Source of the DNA: Paenibacillus mendelii
GTDB lineage: Bacteria; Bacillota; Bacilli; Paenibacillales; Paenibacillaceae
Length of the DNA: 64,000 nucleotides
Assembly: GCF_024498075.1 (NCBI RefSeq)
Contig: NZ_JANHOF010000004.1
Span: forward strand, 124,001-188,000
Direction of reading: 5' to 3'
Shown: one piece after another, positions 34,797 through 42,210 of the stretch
How the letters are laid out: every line of letters begins with the position of its first letter
How positions within the stretch are numbered: position 1 is the first letter of the stretch
Program-made: the position numbers and the translations under genes
The notes under the pieces: generated by a model
What the model saw: only the letters and a program-made list of their open reading frames with translations
Told to the model about the DNA's origin: nothing
Database searches by the model: none

Positions 34797-34806
34797 AAAA
34801 ACGTTT
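34797..34806. promoter_or_regulatory. LacI-type operator AAAACGTTTT, site 4
   Basis: Perfect palindrome extended by TTAATA/TATTAA arms (about 22 bases of dyad), upstream of the seven-gene operon. Confidence 0.65.
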
Positions 34807-34927
34807 TTATTAAAAAGAGCAATTGGCGGAAAATATACCTCTATATACATATATTACTACGCAAAACTTATATTAACACCAAATAAGAGCGTTTTCAATA
34901 AGATTTCTTAACAGCCGGAATACATAT

Positions 34928-34937
34928 AAAACGTTTT
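34928..34937. promoter_or_regulatory. LacI-type operator AAAACGTTTT, site 5
   Basis: Perfect palindrome 131 bases from site 4, just downstream of the GH43 terminator and upstream of the seven-gene operon. Two sites at this distance could allow looping. Confidence 0.6.
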
Positions 34938-34958
34938 ATCCCTTTTTTTGTGAGAAAA

Positions 34959-35009
34959 AGGCCTGCTACTTGTATGGGTTTGTTCACTTCCAACCAAAGT
35001 AGAGGCCTC
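34959..35009 (-). terminator. Probable terminator after GH43 gene
   Basis: On the minus strand AGGCCTCTACTT pairs with AAGTAGCAGGCCT across a loop of about 26 bases and is followed by TTTTTC. It lies 14 bases after the stop codon. Confidence 0.6.
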
Positions 35010-35022
35010 TTGCAATCCGTTA

Positions 35023-36528
35023 TTACAAAGGACAATAATCGAACCAGTCGAAATAAGCATGGCCCGATTGCTGTTGTCCATTCCCTGCTGCATACATGGC
35101 GAAGTATACACCGGTGAAGGAACCGCTCACCTCGCCTGACATATATTGAGTCATCCCAGTGGCTAACCACTTTGGAGACTGTCCATCCATCCCAAATCCG
35201 AATTGGTACTCGCGTTCATGTGCTTTCACATATAATTGCACAATGCCCTCATCCAGTTCCTCGCTGACCGTTATTACGCTTATGTCTCCAATCGTTTTGC
35301 GAATGATCAGCTTCTTAATCCCATCCGCTCGAGTAACCGCAAGATCGTACCGGTGACGCTCGTTGGAATAGACCGTAAGCCCTGCTTCCACCCCATCCTC
35401 TTCTGCGTCAAATTCGAGCCTGGTTCCCGCTAAGCATTCAAAGTGCTGCTGCCTTCTTCCAACAAAGGTTCGGAATCCCGGACGTCCCATCGGCTCCAGC
35501 TCTCCTTGCAAGGTGAGCCAGCCCTCACGATCCGTTAACGAAATACGCTCATCGGGTTTGCCGCGTAAAAAGTTCCACTGCAGACTAAAGCTAATGCTGT
35601 CGAAGTCATCACGCGTCGATACATCCGGCCATGGATGCTGGGGAAGGCAGTCCGCTGTCATCTCGATTTCGATCGGATCGCCGTTGTTCACAATCGGCCA
35701 GCCCTCTTCATCCCATGTGACAGGAGCAAGGAACGTCTCTCGGCCCAGATGGTGAAACAAATACCCTACCGTTCGAGTGGCGAGAAAAACCATCCACCAG
35801 GAACCATTATGGGCTTGTATCAAATCACCATGTCCAACCGTTTGAATGGGGTGACCAATCAAACAACGATGAGTAAGAATCGGATTATGCGGACAGCTTT
35901 CAAATGGACCTCTGATGGACTTACTGCGGGCGGCAGTAACCATATGACCTCTCCAGGTACCGCCTTCTGCCGTAATCAAATAATACATGCCGTTGATTGC
36001 ATACAGATGGGGCGCTTCACATTGCTTATCCTCATATCCCCTCCATAAGCTTGTCGGTTCACCCATCAACGTACCTGTCTCAATTTCAATTTCCCACAGC
36101 GCAATGCCATCATGACCGTTATGCTTAGAGAAATACACTTTACCGTCTTGATCAAAGAACAGGTCTGGATCATGCCCCTTGCCTGCCACCCATATCGGAT
36201 CGGACCATTCCCCGTAAATATCGTCTGTATAGACGTAGAAATGACCGCCATCGCTTACATTTGTTGTAATCATGTAGAATCGTCCATCGTAATATCGCAG
36301 CGTCGGCGCCCAGACACCCGCTGAATTTGCCGCTGCGCCGAGGCTTAGCTGACTTTCCCTTGTCAAGCAATAACCGATATGGCGCCAATTCGTCAAGTCT
36401 TTACTGTGATAAATGGGTACGCCCGGAAAATATTCACACGTACTTGTGATCAGATAGTAATTATCATCGACTCTGCAAATGCTAGGATCCGGGTGGAATC
36501 CTGTTAGTATGGGGTTAGTGAAACTCAT
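35023..36528 (-). CDS. GH43 glycosidase (beta-xylosidase/arabinofuranosidase type)
   Basis: The 501-residue protein has no signal peptide, so it acts inside the cell on imported sugar. The five-bladed propeller has the GH43 triad: base D14 (HPDPSI), D120 (KGHDPDLFF) and acid E171 (CEAPHLY). A C-terminal beta-sandwich (about 310-500; LQWNFLRGKPDERISL, GFRTFVGRRQQHFEC) matches the xylosidase C-terminal domain. It probably trims xylo- or arabino-oligosaccharides. ATG 36528 is chosen because AAGGAG lies 9 bases upstream (only 3 from ATG 36534). A LacI-type operator sits at its transcript start. Confidence 0.9.
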   Translation of the reverse strand: MSFTNPILTGFHPDPSICRVDDNYYLITSTCEYFPGVPIYHSKDLTNWRHIGYCLTRESQLSLGAAANSAGVWAPTLRYYDGRFYMITTNVSDGGHFYVYTDDIYGEWSDPIWVAGKGHDPDLFFDQDGKVYFSKHNGHDGIALWEIEIETGTLMGEPTSLWRGYEDKQCEAPHLYAINGMYYLITAEGGTWRGHMVTAARSKSIRGPFESCPHNPILTHRCLIGHPIQTVGHGDLIQAHNGSWWMVFLATRTVGYLFHHLGRETFLAPVTWDEEGWPIVNNGDPIEIEMTADCLPQHPWPDVSTRDDFDSISFSLQWNFLRGKPDERISLTDREGWLTLQGELEPMGRPGFRTFVGRRQQHFECLAGTRLEFDAEEDGVEAGLTVYSNERHRYDLAVTRADGIKKLIIRKTIGDISVITVSEELDEGIVQLYVKAHEREYQFGFGMDGQSPKWLATGMTQYMSGEVSGSFTGVYFAMYAAGNGQQQSGHAYFDWFDYCPL

Positions 36529-36567
36529 TTGCATGGACTCCTTATCGGGTTAGTTAAGCGTTTACAA

Positions 36568-36624
36568 AAAACGTTTTTATTGTATTTGTAGTTCTATCCT
36601 ACAACGAAATTTTCGCGATGACAA
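36568..36624 (-). promoter_or_regulatory. GH43 promoter with operator site 6
   Basis: On the minus strand: TTGTCA (36624-36619), a 17-base spacer, TAGGAT (36601-36596), then AAAACGTTTT (36577-36568) just after the expected start. The arrangement is like that of the lacI promoter. Confidence 0.65.
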
Positions 36625-36723
36625 TAACCTTTTGGTCAAGCTTAGGTAAAAAAAGACATTCAAAAATAAGCAAATTCAACTTATTGGTAGTAACTTATGT
36701 TACCGTTCCTTCCTGATCCCGGT

Positions 36724-36752
36724 AAAAAATCCGCTCTGCGAGCGGATTTTTT
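36724..36752. terminator. Terminator after hisS
   Basis: AAAAAATCCGCT pairs with AGCGGATTTTTT around CTGCG, with A and T runs on both sides. It ends the hisS transcript, which reads on the minus strand. Confidence 0.9.
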
Positions 36753-36798
36753 ATACTTTTCTAGGCGTTGAAACCCATGCAAACTATACTTTAATTTA

Positions 36799-38094
36799 CT
36801 AAGGTATAATCTTTGTTTGTTTTTGCTTCATTATGTGTCCAATTTCCTCTATCGTCATAACGAATTCTGTTGATTCGAACATGTCCTTCAAGCGAATGCA
36901 TCCTTGATTCGCCTCTTCTTCACCGAGAAGAAGGACGAATCGCATTCCTTTTGCAGCTGCTGTGGCGAGTGACTTCTTCAATTTGCGGCGGCTCCAATCG
37001 ATACGAATGCGAATTCCTGCCTTCCTCAAAGTCGCGGCAGCCTTCAATGCTTCCGATCGTATATCACCTATGGGGACAAGGAGAACGGTTCTTTCCTCGG
37101 CCACCTCTTCACGTTCCATTAACATCTCCATGATCGGTTCGATTCCGAATGATAGTCCAACCGCATAGTAGGACATATCCCCCCTTCCCACCAGCTGGCC
37201 GATAATCGCGTCATATCGTCCTCCGCCGCCAAGACTTGAATGATAACGCCCCGTCACATCAAATATTTCATAGACCGTTCCTGTATAGAAGGATAATCCA
37301 CGGGAAAGAAATGGATCGAATTGACACGTCCCGTTTAGTCCGGTCTGATCCAGAATAAACTGCAGGGCAGCAACTTCCTTTGCCCCTTCGCTATTCTGAA
37401 GTCCATACTGCAAGACAAGCTGCTCGCAGCTAATCTGGTCTTGACGAATGAGAGCAACGATAGCCGCTCGCGTTGACCCGCTCAAGTCATGCTGCTGGAG
37501 CTCGGCGCTCACACCGTCTATTCCGATCTTCGCTACTTTATCTAAAGTTAGCATCACGGCTAGCATCCGGTCAGATGGAACACCGATACGTACTAGCAGC
37601 TCGCTGAGAAAAAGTCTGTTGTTCCAGCGGATAACGATTCCTATATCCAATCGGCGAAAGACATCAACCGCGAGCTGCATTAGCTCTGCTTCCGCTTCGG
37701 GACCCTCGATACCTACTACATCTGCATCGCATTGCATAAATTCACGCAGACGCCCCCGTTTTACCGGTCCATCACGGAATACCTTGCCCATTTCATACCG
37801 TTTGATCGGCAGCTCCATACCGGGATTCATGGCGACAACCTTAGCAAACGAAATCGTAAGGTCATAACGCAGAGCAAGGCTTCGCTTGCCTTGGTCCGTC
37901 AATTGATACATCTCTTTCAGAATTTCGTCACCGCCCGCGTATTTGGATGCCAGCAGCTCTTGTTCGCTTAGTATCGGAGTTTCCATGGCGTCAAAATCGT
38001 ACAGCTCGAACATCCCCTCGAGCTCCCGTCTCACGTGAAGACGAAGCGCTTGCTCGCTTCCCCAATAGTCGAATGTTCCTTTTACATTTTGCAT
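36799..38094 (-). CDS. hisS: Histidyl-tRNA synthetase, archaeal/eukaryote-like type
   Basis: The 431-residue class II synthetase charges tRNA-His. It shows motif 2 as MGKVFRDGPVKRGRLREFMQCDADVVG, the His-binding motif GLSFYTGTVYEI, motif 3 near VGLSFGIEPIMEML, and a C-terminal anticodon-binding domain (from about 325; VLLVPIGD and FVLLLGEEE). The wording FRDGPVK...QCDADVVG is that of the archaeal/eukaryote-like branch, not the usual bacterial HisRS, so this is probably a second, accessory enzyme. I choose ATG 38094 (AAAGGGTGG upstream); the open frame to 38163 covers the terminator. A His-leader attenuator precedes it. Confidence 0.88.
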   Translation of the reverse strand: MQNVKGTFDYWGSEQALRLHVRRELEGMFELYDFDAMETPILSEQELLASKYAGGDEILKEMYQLTDQGKRSLALRYDLTISFAKVVAMNPGMELPIKRYEMGKVFRDGPVKRGRLREFMQCDADVVGIEGPEAEAELMQLAVDVFRRLDIGIVIRWNNRLFLSELLVRIGVPSDRMLAVMLTLDKVAKIGIDGVSAELQQHDLSGSTRAAIVALIRQDQISCEQLVLQYGLQNSEGAKEVAALQFILDQTGLNGTCQFDPFLSRGLSFYTGTVYEIFDVTGRYHSSLGGGGRYDAIIGQLVGRGDMSYYAVGLSFGIEPIMEMLMEREEVAEERTVLLVPIGDIRSEALKAAATLRKAGIRIRIDWSRRKLKKSLATAAAKGMRFVLLLGEEEANQGCIRLKDMFESTEFVMTIEEIGHIMKQKQTKIIP

Positions 38095-38128
38095 GTTAGC
38101 CACCCTTTCTTGTGTTATCCTGCAAAAT

Positions 38129-38233
38129 AAAAAACGCGCCGGACCTCTAGGTCCCGCGCGCATTCATATGCGGCAGGGAGGCCAACGCGATTAGCGCTAG
38201 CCCCCCTGAATGAAAATTCAGGTGTGCTAACGC
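38129..38233 (-). promoter_or_regulatory. Histidine attenuator: alternative hairpins and terminator before hisS
   Basis: Minus-strand RNA, in order. Segment 1 (GCGTTAGC 38233-38226 plus CCTGAAT) pairs with segment 2 (ATTCAGG plus GCTAGCGC 38201-38194). Segment 2 can instead pair CAGGGGGGC (38208-38200) with GCCTCCCTG (38182-38174). Segment 3 (38177-38168) can instead pair with the 5' arm of the terminator (38163-38153, one bulge). The terminator is 38160-38149 with 38146-38135, followed by TTTTTTATTTT. Segment 1 overlaps the leader-peptide stop codon. A ribosome finishing at the stop would free segment 2 for pairing with 3 and so allow termination; a ribosome waiting at the His codons would leave 1:2 and 3:4, giving read-through. 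Confidence 0.72.
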
Positions 38234-38274
38234 TGCTTGTGATGATGAAGTTGTACGAACAGACAGACAGACAT
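38227..38274 (-). CDS. His-rich leader peptide of the hisS attenuator
   Basis: A 15-residue open frame, MSVCLFVQLHHHKQR, has three consecutive His codons (CAT CAT CAC, residues 10-12). AAGGAG (38288-38283) lies exactly 8 bases before its ATG, and a promoter lies just upstream. Its TAG stop lies inside the first arm of hairpin 1:2. Codons 2-5 are built from a short TCTG repeat, in which slippage would shift the frame away from the His codons. It is the counterpart of the enterobacterial HisL leader peptide, placed before a tRNA synthetase gene. Confidence 0.75.
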   Translation of the reverse strand: MSVCLFVQLHHHKQR

Positions 38275-38305
38275 ATGCTCGACTCCTTCGTTCATGATTG
38301 CATTC

Positions 38306-38334
38306 ATTATATCCACTTCCTGCGGGTTATGCAA
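38306..38334 (-). promoter_or_regulatory. Promoter of the hisS leader
   Basis: On the minus strand TTGCAT (38334-38329), a 17-base spacer and a perfect TATAAT (38311-38306). Transcription should start near 38299, which is 11 bases before the leader-peptide ribosome binding site. Confidence 0.75.
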
Positions 38335-38377
38335 CAATGAGGACAGACCGGGCCTTGTTCTCATATATGCAATGCCG

Positions 38378-39829
38378 CTATGTGTCCTGGATAAGGGTTT
38401 GCGGCCAAGCAGGATATTGATTTATATATCCGTTGGCTACCGGTTGTTCGTAAGGGAAGCTTCGCAGACTGTCGCAATCTAACGCCTCTTGGAAGCTATA
38501 GCCCTTGTAATATTCAACAAGCTGTTGGCGGCATGAAGAACAGATCTCCCGGTGGTCATCTGCAATGTCGTGCAGCTCATTCGGATCCAGACCTAAATGA
38601 AACAGATTCTCCCGTTCCCCGTTCGCATGGTAAATATATTTGAAATCACCCCATCGCAGCATGAACTTCATTGCCCGACCTTGGCCGTATTCAGCAATGA
38701 TTCGTTCACGGGATGGTATGTTGGGGTCCTGACATGCCGCTGTCAGGTCCTTGCCCGATGATTCAAGCGGCAGCGCGCCGCCTGCTGCTTGAATGAATGT
38801 AGCGTATACGTCCTGCAGCATCGACAGATGTTCTCGACGCTCCCCTTGCGGGATTTGATTCGGCCAGCTGACGATCATCGGGATTCGGGTCGAGGACTCA
38901 TAATAGGTCCGTTTGCCGAAGGCATAATGATCGCCTAGCATTTCACCATGATCCGCAGTCAATATGATTAACGTATCGTCGCGCAGTCCGGTCTCCTCCA
39001 GCGTATCCAGAATTACGCCTATTTGCTTATCGATTTGCGTCACGGACCCATAGTAATACGAACGCATCTTACGAATGTCGTCGTCACTGACATTATCTAT
39101 CCCATTGACCTTATAATCGTTCTGAGTCCAGATTGAGTAGTCGTCCGGATGCTTCTCCGATTCTTGACGGACCGGCATCGGAATAGCGGACTCCGGATAC
39201 ATTCGATCATATGGAACACAAGGATCGAACGGCGGATGCGGTTTTATGAAGGAAGAGAAGATAAAGAACGGACGATTGCGGTTATTGCGGATTAACTCAC
39301 AAGTACGCGATGCTGTCCAAGCTGTCGAGTGATGCTCTTCCGGCAGCTCGGATTGCTGCGGCACATAATAGTGCTCACTGCGTTTCCCATGCGGTTCGAT
39401 CACATCTCCGAAGCCGTTCTCTTGGAGATAGAGCAAGTAATCATCATCTTGGATGTGCGAAGCAATCTCTTCCGACAGCAGCATACGGTCAAATCCATAA
39501 TGCTTGCGAACCGGGTGAAAATGCATTTTGCCTACTGCATATGTTGCATACCCCTGGCTTCGGATCAATTCCGGCAGCGGGTGGCGTATGTCCTCGAAGC
39601 TCAAGGAATTATCCACTAAACCGAGCTCGAAGGGATTGACGCCTGCGATTAATCCATGACGTGCCGGAACACAAACCGGTGTCTGGCTGTAGGCTCGATC
39701 GAAACAGACTCCGCTCTCCGCTAATCTGCGGATGTTTGGCGTCTGTACAAAGCTGTTCCCGTAGCATTCCAGTACATCCGCCCGTAATTGATCGCACATA
39801 ATAAGCAATAAATTTGGTTTTCCGCTCAT
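38378..39829 (-). CDS. Sulfatase (formylglycine type)
   Basis: The 483-residue protein of the alkaline-phosphatase superfamily begins PNLLLIMCDQLRADVLECYG (metal Asp) and has the maturation motif C53-V-P-A-R (PVCVPARHGL), whose Cys becomes formylglycine. DDTLIILTADHGEMLGDH provides the second metal site. It has no signal peptide, so it is probably cytoplasmic and removes sulfate from an imported sugar, or is a related phosphohydrolase. It follows the other sulfatase by 60 bases. No separate terminator is seen before the hisS promoter. Confidence 0.88.
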   Translation of the reverse strand: MSGKPNLLLIMCDQLRADVLECYGNSFVQTPNIRRLAESGVCFDRAYSQTPVCVPARHGLIAGVNPFELGLVDNSLSFEDIRHPLPELIRSQGYATYAVGKMHFHPVRKHYGFDRMLLSEEIASHIQDDDYLLYLQENGFGDVIEPHGKRSEHYYVPQQSELPEEHHSTAWTASRTCELIRNNRNRPFFIFSSFIKPHPPFDPCVPYDRMYPESAIPMPVRQESEKHPDDYSIWTQNDYKVNGIDNVSDDDIRKMRSYYYGSVTQIDKQIGVILDTLEETGLRDDTLIILTADHGEMLGDHYAFGKRTYYESSTRIPMIVSWPNQIPQGERREHLSMLQDVYATFIQAAGGALPLESSGKDLTAACQDPNIPSRERIIAEYGQGRAMKFMLRWGDFKYIYHANGERENLFHLGLDPNELHDIADDHREICSSCRQQLVEYYKGYSFQEALDCDSLRSFPYEQPVANGYINQYPAWPQTLIQDT

Positions 39830-39889
39830 GGGGATCCTCCCAAATCGTAGTTCTGAGCCTTTGACCCAGTTACATCCTGCCGAGCAACA

Positions 39890-41233
39890 TTAATCTGTGT
39901 ACGGAACGGTTCCCGTCTCATCTGTGATGTAGCCGTGTTCTTGTAAGTAGTGATCGCCTGGCAGAAATTCATCTCCACGTTTCATTAGTAGCGCAGTCAA
40001 CAAATGGTGCAGACTTGTCTGAAGCTCCCGGTTACTTTCCGTGGAACACAAATTATTCATTTGGTATGGATCGGTTTCATTGTCAAATAACAACCAAGGT
40101 CCGTTTAAATCGCATATATATGTATATCTAGTCGTGCGTATGCCGCGATATTCCCTTCCTCCTGCTCCACGATGCCATTCACCGAATGGATGGACACATG
40201 TAAGTAAAGCAGCTTCCGGCTCAGGCCCTACACCTTGCAAGACAGCGGAATAATTGCTGCCTTCTACAGTACCCGGAATTTCAAGACCGCATAATCCCAG
40301 CAATGTAGGCATTAGATCCGGGGTATTGATTGGCGCTGCAATTTTCTTGCCGGCTTTGCCCAGCATCGCAGGGTAGCGGATCAACAATGGCACCCGTATC
40401 GATTCATCCCACGGCTTCTGTTTCCGCACCTCGCCATGCGAACCTAACATGTCTCCATGGTCGGATGTATATACGAAGACAGTATCGTTGTCTATCGCTT
40501 CCTCTTCTAATACATCTAACAATTGTCCAAGTAAATGATCCAGTGCGGATATATGGGCATAATATCCGGATAGATCTGTTCTTGCCATGCCGCTCCATTC
40601 ATCGGGAACATTGGGACGGAGGGTGAGGGCGGCTGGATCATACATATCTCTGAACGCCTGCGGCGCTGTATCGTAAGGATTATGCGGCGGCCCCCAAGAC
40701 AGCATCAGCAGGAAAGGCTGTTCGGACTCTTGTGAAGCGCGAATATAGTTAATCACATCCTGGGTTTGTGCAGCTGCATCATACCCATCCCATTTCAGCT
40801 TCTTGTCTTGATCTCCGTAATAGAAGGAATGATTGTAATCATGTGTGCATTCCAGCACACGCCAATAATCGAAGCCCTGACGCCGCTCTCTCGGAATAAA
40901 CTGACTCCGTCCATGACCGTCAAGATGCCATTTTCCTACATACGCCGTTCGATATCCCCCTTGCTTGAATGCCTCCCCAATCGAAACCGCATCGTTACCT
41001 AGGTTCACATCATTGACAAACACGCCATGCGTAAGCGGATATTGTCCTGTGATGAGGCAAGCGCGTGAGGGGCAGCAAACGGGAATGCCCGCCACAGCTG
41101 TTGTACAATCCACGCTTTCTGCAGCCAATCGATCCATATACGGTGTCCGGACATCCGGATTTCCGCGATAACCTGTAGCATCCGCCCGATGCTGATCACT
41201 GAATACAACAATTACATTCGGTTTTTTCCCCAT
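39890..41233 (-). CDS. Sulfatase (formylglycine type)
   Basis: The 447-residue protein begins PNVIVVFSDQHRADATGYRG and has C53-C-P-S-R (PVCCPSRACLITGQYP), the classical Cys-type sulfatase motif that needs a formylglycine-generating enzyme. DTVFVYTSDHGDMLGSHG carries the second metal site, and KWHLDG the catalytic Lys/His region. There is no signal peptide. With the following sulfatase gene it forms a two-gene unit. Substrate sulfation position is unknown. Similar proteins are often called arylsulfatase or choline sulfatase, but no choline-specific features can be claimed. Confidence 0.88.
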   Translation of the reverse strand: MGKKPNVIVVFSDQHRADATGYRGNPDVRTPYMDRLAAESVDCTTAVAGIPVCCPSRACLITGQYPLTHGVFVNDVNLGNDAVSIGEAFKQGGYRTAYVGKWHLDGHGRSQFIPRERRQGFDYWRVLECTHDYNHSFYYGDQDKKLKWDGYDAAAQTQDVINYIRASQESEQPFLLMLSWGPPHNPYDTAPQAFRDMYDPAALTLRPNVPDEWSGMARTDLSGYYAHISALDHLLGQLLDVLEEEAIDNDTVFVYTSDHGDMLGSHGEVRKQKPWDESIRVPLLIRYPAMLGKAGKKIAAPINTPDLMPTLLGLCGLEIPGTVEGSNYSAVLQGVGPEPEAALLTCVHPFGEWHRGAGGREYRGIRTTRYTYICDLNGPWLLFDNETDPYQMNNLCSTESNRELQTSLHHLLTALLMKRGDEFLPGDHYLQEHGYITDETGTVPYTD

Positions 41234-41376
41234 TGTCTTCTCCCTCCTGTCACTTCAAGAAGATTCATTTCCGTTCCTTCCATCAGAGCTTCTACAATTC
41301 TTCTCGCTGCACAACCATTATAGTAGGTTGCCAATATTTAGTGTAGTCAAAATTAGTGATACAAGGAGGTTTTCAC

Positions 41377-41451
41377 ATGTCCTATATGGAAATGAATAAC
41401 AGGTCAAGGTCAACGTACTGCAAAGCAAAAAAAGACCTCACTCCGTCATAA
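41377..41451 (+). CDS. Possible very small protein
   Basis: A 24-codon frame (MSYMEMNNRSRS...KKDLTPS) starts 7 bases after a perfect AAGGAGG. It is polar and basic toward the end and overlaps the terminator of the NlpC gene on the other strand. It could be a small peptide gene or a regulatory leader with no gene behind it. Only the ribosome binding site supports it. Confidence 0.3.
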   Translation: MSYMEMNNRSRSTYCKAKKDLTPS

Positions 41452-41461
41452 GAGCAAGGCC
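41434..41461 (-). terminator. Terminator after NlpC/P60 gene
   Basis: On the minus strand GGCCTTGCTC pairs with GAGTGAGGTC (three G-U pairs), followed by seven T. It lies 13 bases after the stop codon. Confidence 0.8.
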
Positions 41462-41473
41462 TGATTCCGTTCA

Positions 41474-41989
41474 TTAAAGCACGCGACGTGCCGTAATGTA
41501 GCGTTTCTTATAGTTTGAAGAGTTAAGGTCGCTTATCGCAATACCCTTAACGGATCCCGTGGTATTATGTATAAACTTCCCATTCCCCATGTAAATACCT
41601 ACATGATTGATTTTCCCGGGTGTACTTACGCTGAAGAAGAGGAGATCGCCTTTCTTCAGTTTGCTTTTGCTGACGTATTTGCCTTGCTTGCTTTGTGCGA
41701 CAGAACCCCATTTTAGGGATACGCCTTGCTTAGCGTACACAAACTTCGTGAAGGATGAGCAGTCGAAAATCAGCTTCGAAGGATTGTTTACGCCAAATTT
41801 ATATTTCACTTTGCCTTTAAGCGATTGCGCGTAGGATACGATTGTATTGGCTTTCTGTGTGGATGATACCGATGCTTGTACACTGGCAGTCGCCGCCTGG
41901 ACGGACGGTGTAGAAACAAGGCTGGCTGACAATACGACGCTTAAGCATGCAGCGCTCAGGATCATTTTACGAATCATGGTTGGTTTCAT
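41474..41989 (-). CDS. Secreted NlpC/P60 cell-wall hydrolase
   Basis: The 171-residue protein has a signal peptide cut after VQA (about residue 32), a Ser/Thr/Gln-rich stretch and an NlpC/P60 domain from about 46 to the end. The catalytic residues are C77 (FDCSSFTKFVY), H129 (KINHVGIYMG) and a third polar residue near H141 (KFIHNTTG). It should cut the D-Glu-to-diamino-acid bond of peptidoglycan stem peptides outside the cell. There is no SH3 or LysM targeting domain, so it is a minimal form. It is divergent from the next gene. Confidence 0.92.
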   Translation of the reverse strand: MKPTMIRKMILSAACLSVVLSASLVSTPSVQAATASVQASVSSTQKANTIVSYAQSLKGKVKYKFGVNNPSKLIFDCSSFTKFVYAKQGVSLKWGSVAQSKQGKYVSKSKLKKGDLLFFSVSTPGKINHVGIYMGNGKFIHNTTGSVKGIAISDLNSSNYKKRYITARRVL

Positions 41990-42210
41990 TCTTGGTGTAG
42001 CCTCCCCTGGTTGATGTGGGGAAAGTATAACATGGCTGCTGCTAAGACAAGCCGATTATAAGAAAACCCTAATCATCCATTTGGTGGAAGTCGTTTACGA
42101 TTGTTTTCGAGTTTGAAACAAGTATTGATTTTATGGAAACAAGTTGCGGTTAATATAGGATGAGTACAAACCAACAAAATTTCATTCTTGCATGATGGAG
42201 GAGATTTCTA

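Noticed and set aside
36799-38094. HisZ (regulatory subunit of HisG)
   Set aside because: The protein keeps the His-binding motif and has a C-terminal anticodon-binding domain, which HisZ lacks, and no his biosynthesis genes are adjacent.
38095-38163. N-terminal extension of hisS to 38163
   Set aside because: It would translate the terminator hairpin and T-tract; a good ribosome binding site precedes ATG 38094.
38095-38300. T-box riboswitch before hisS
   Set aside because: Synthetase genes of Firmicutes often have T-boxes, so I looked for one. The only GGNACC-like run (GGGACC) is in the 5' arm of the terminator and lacks the U that pairs with the tRNA end. No AGGGUGGNACCGCG antiterminator arm is upstream. 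The His-codon leader frame explains the region better.
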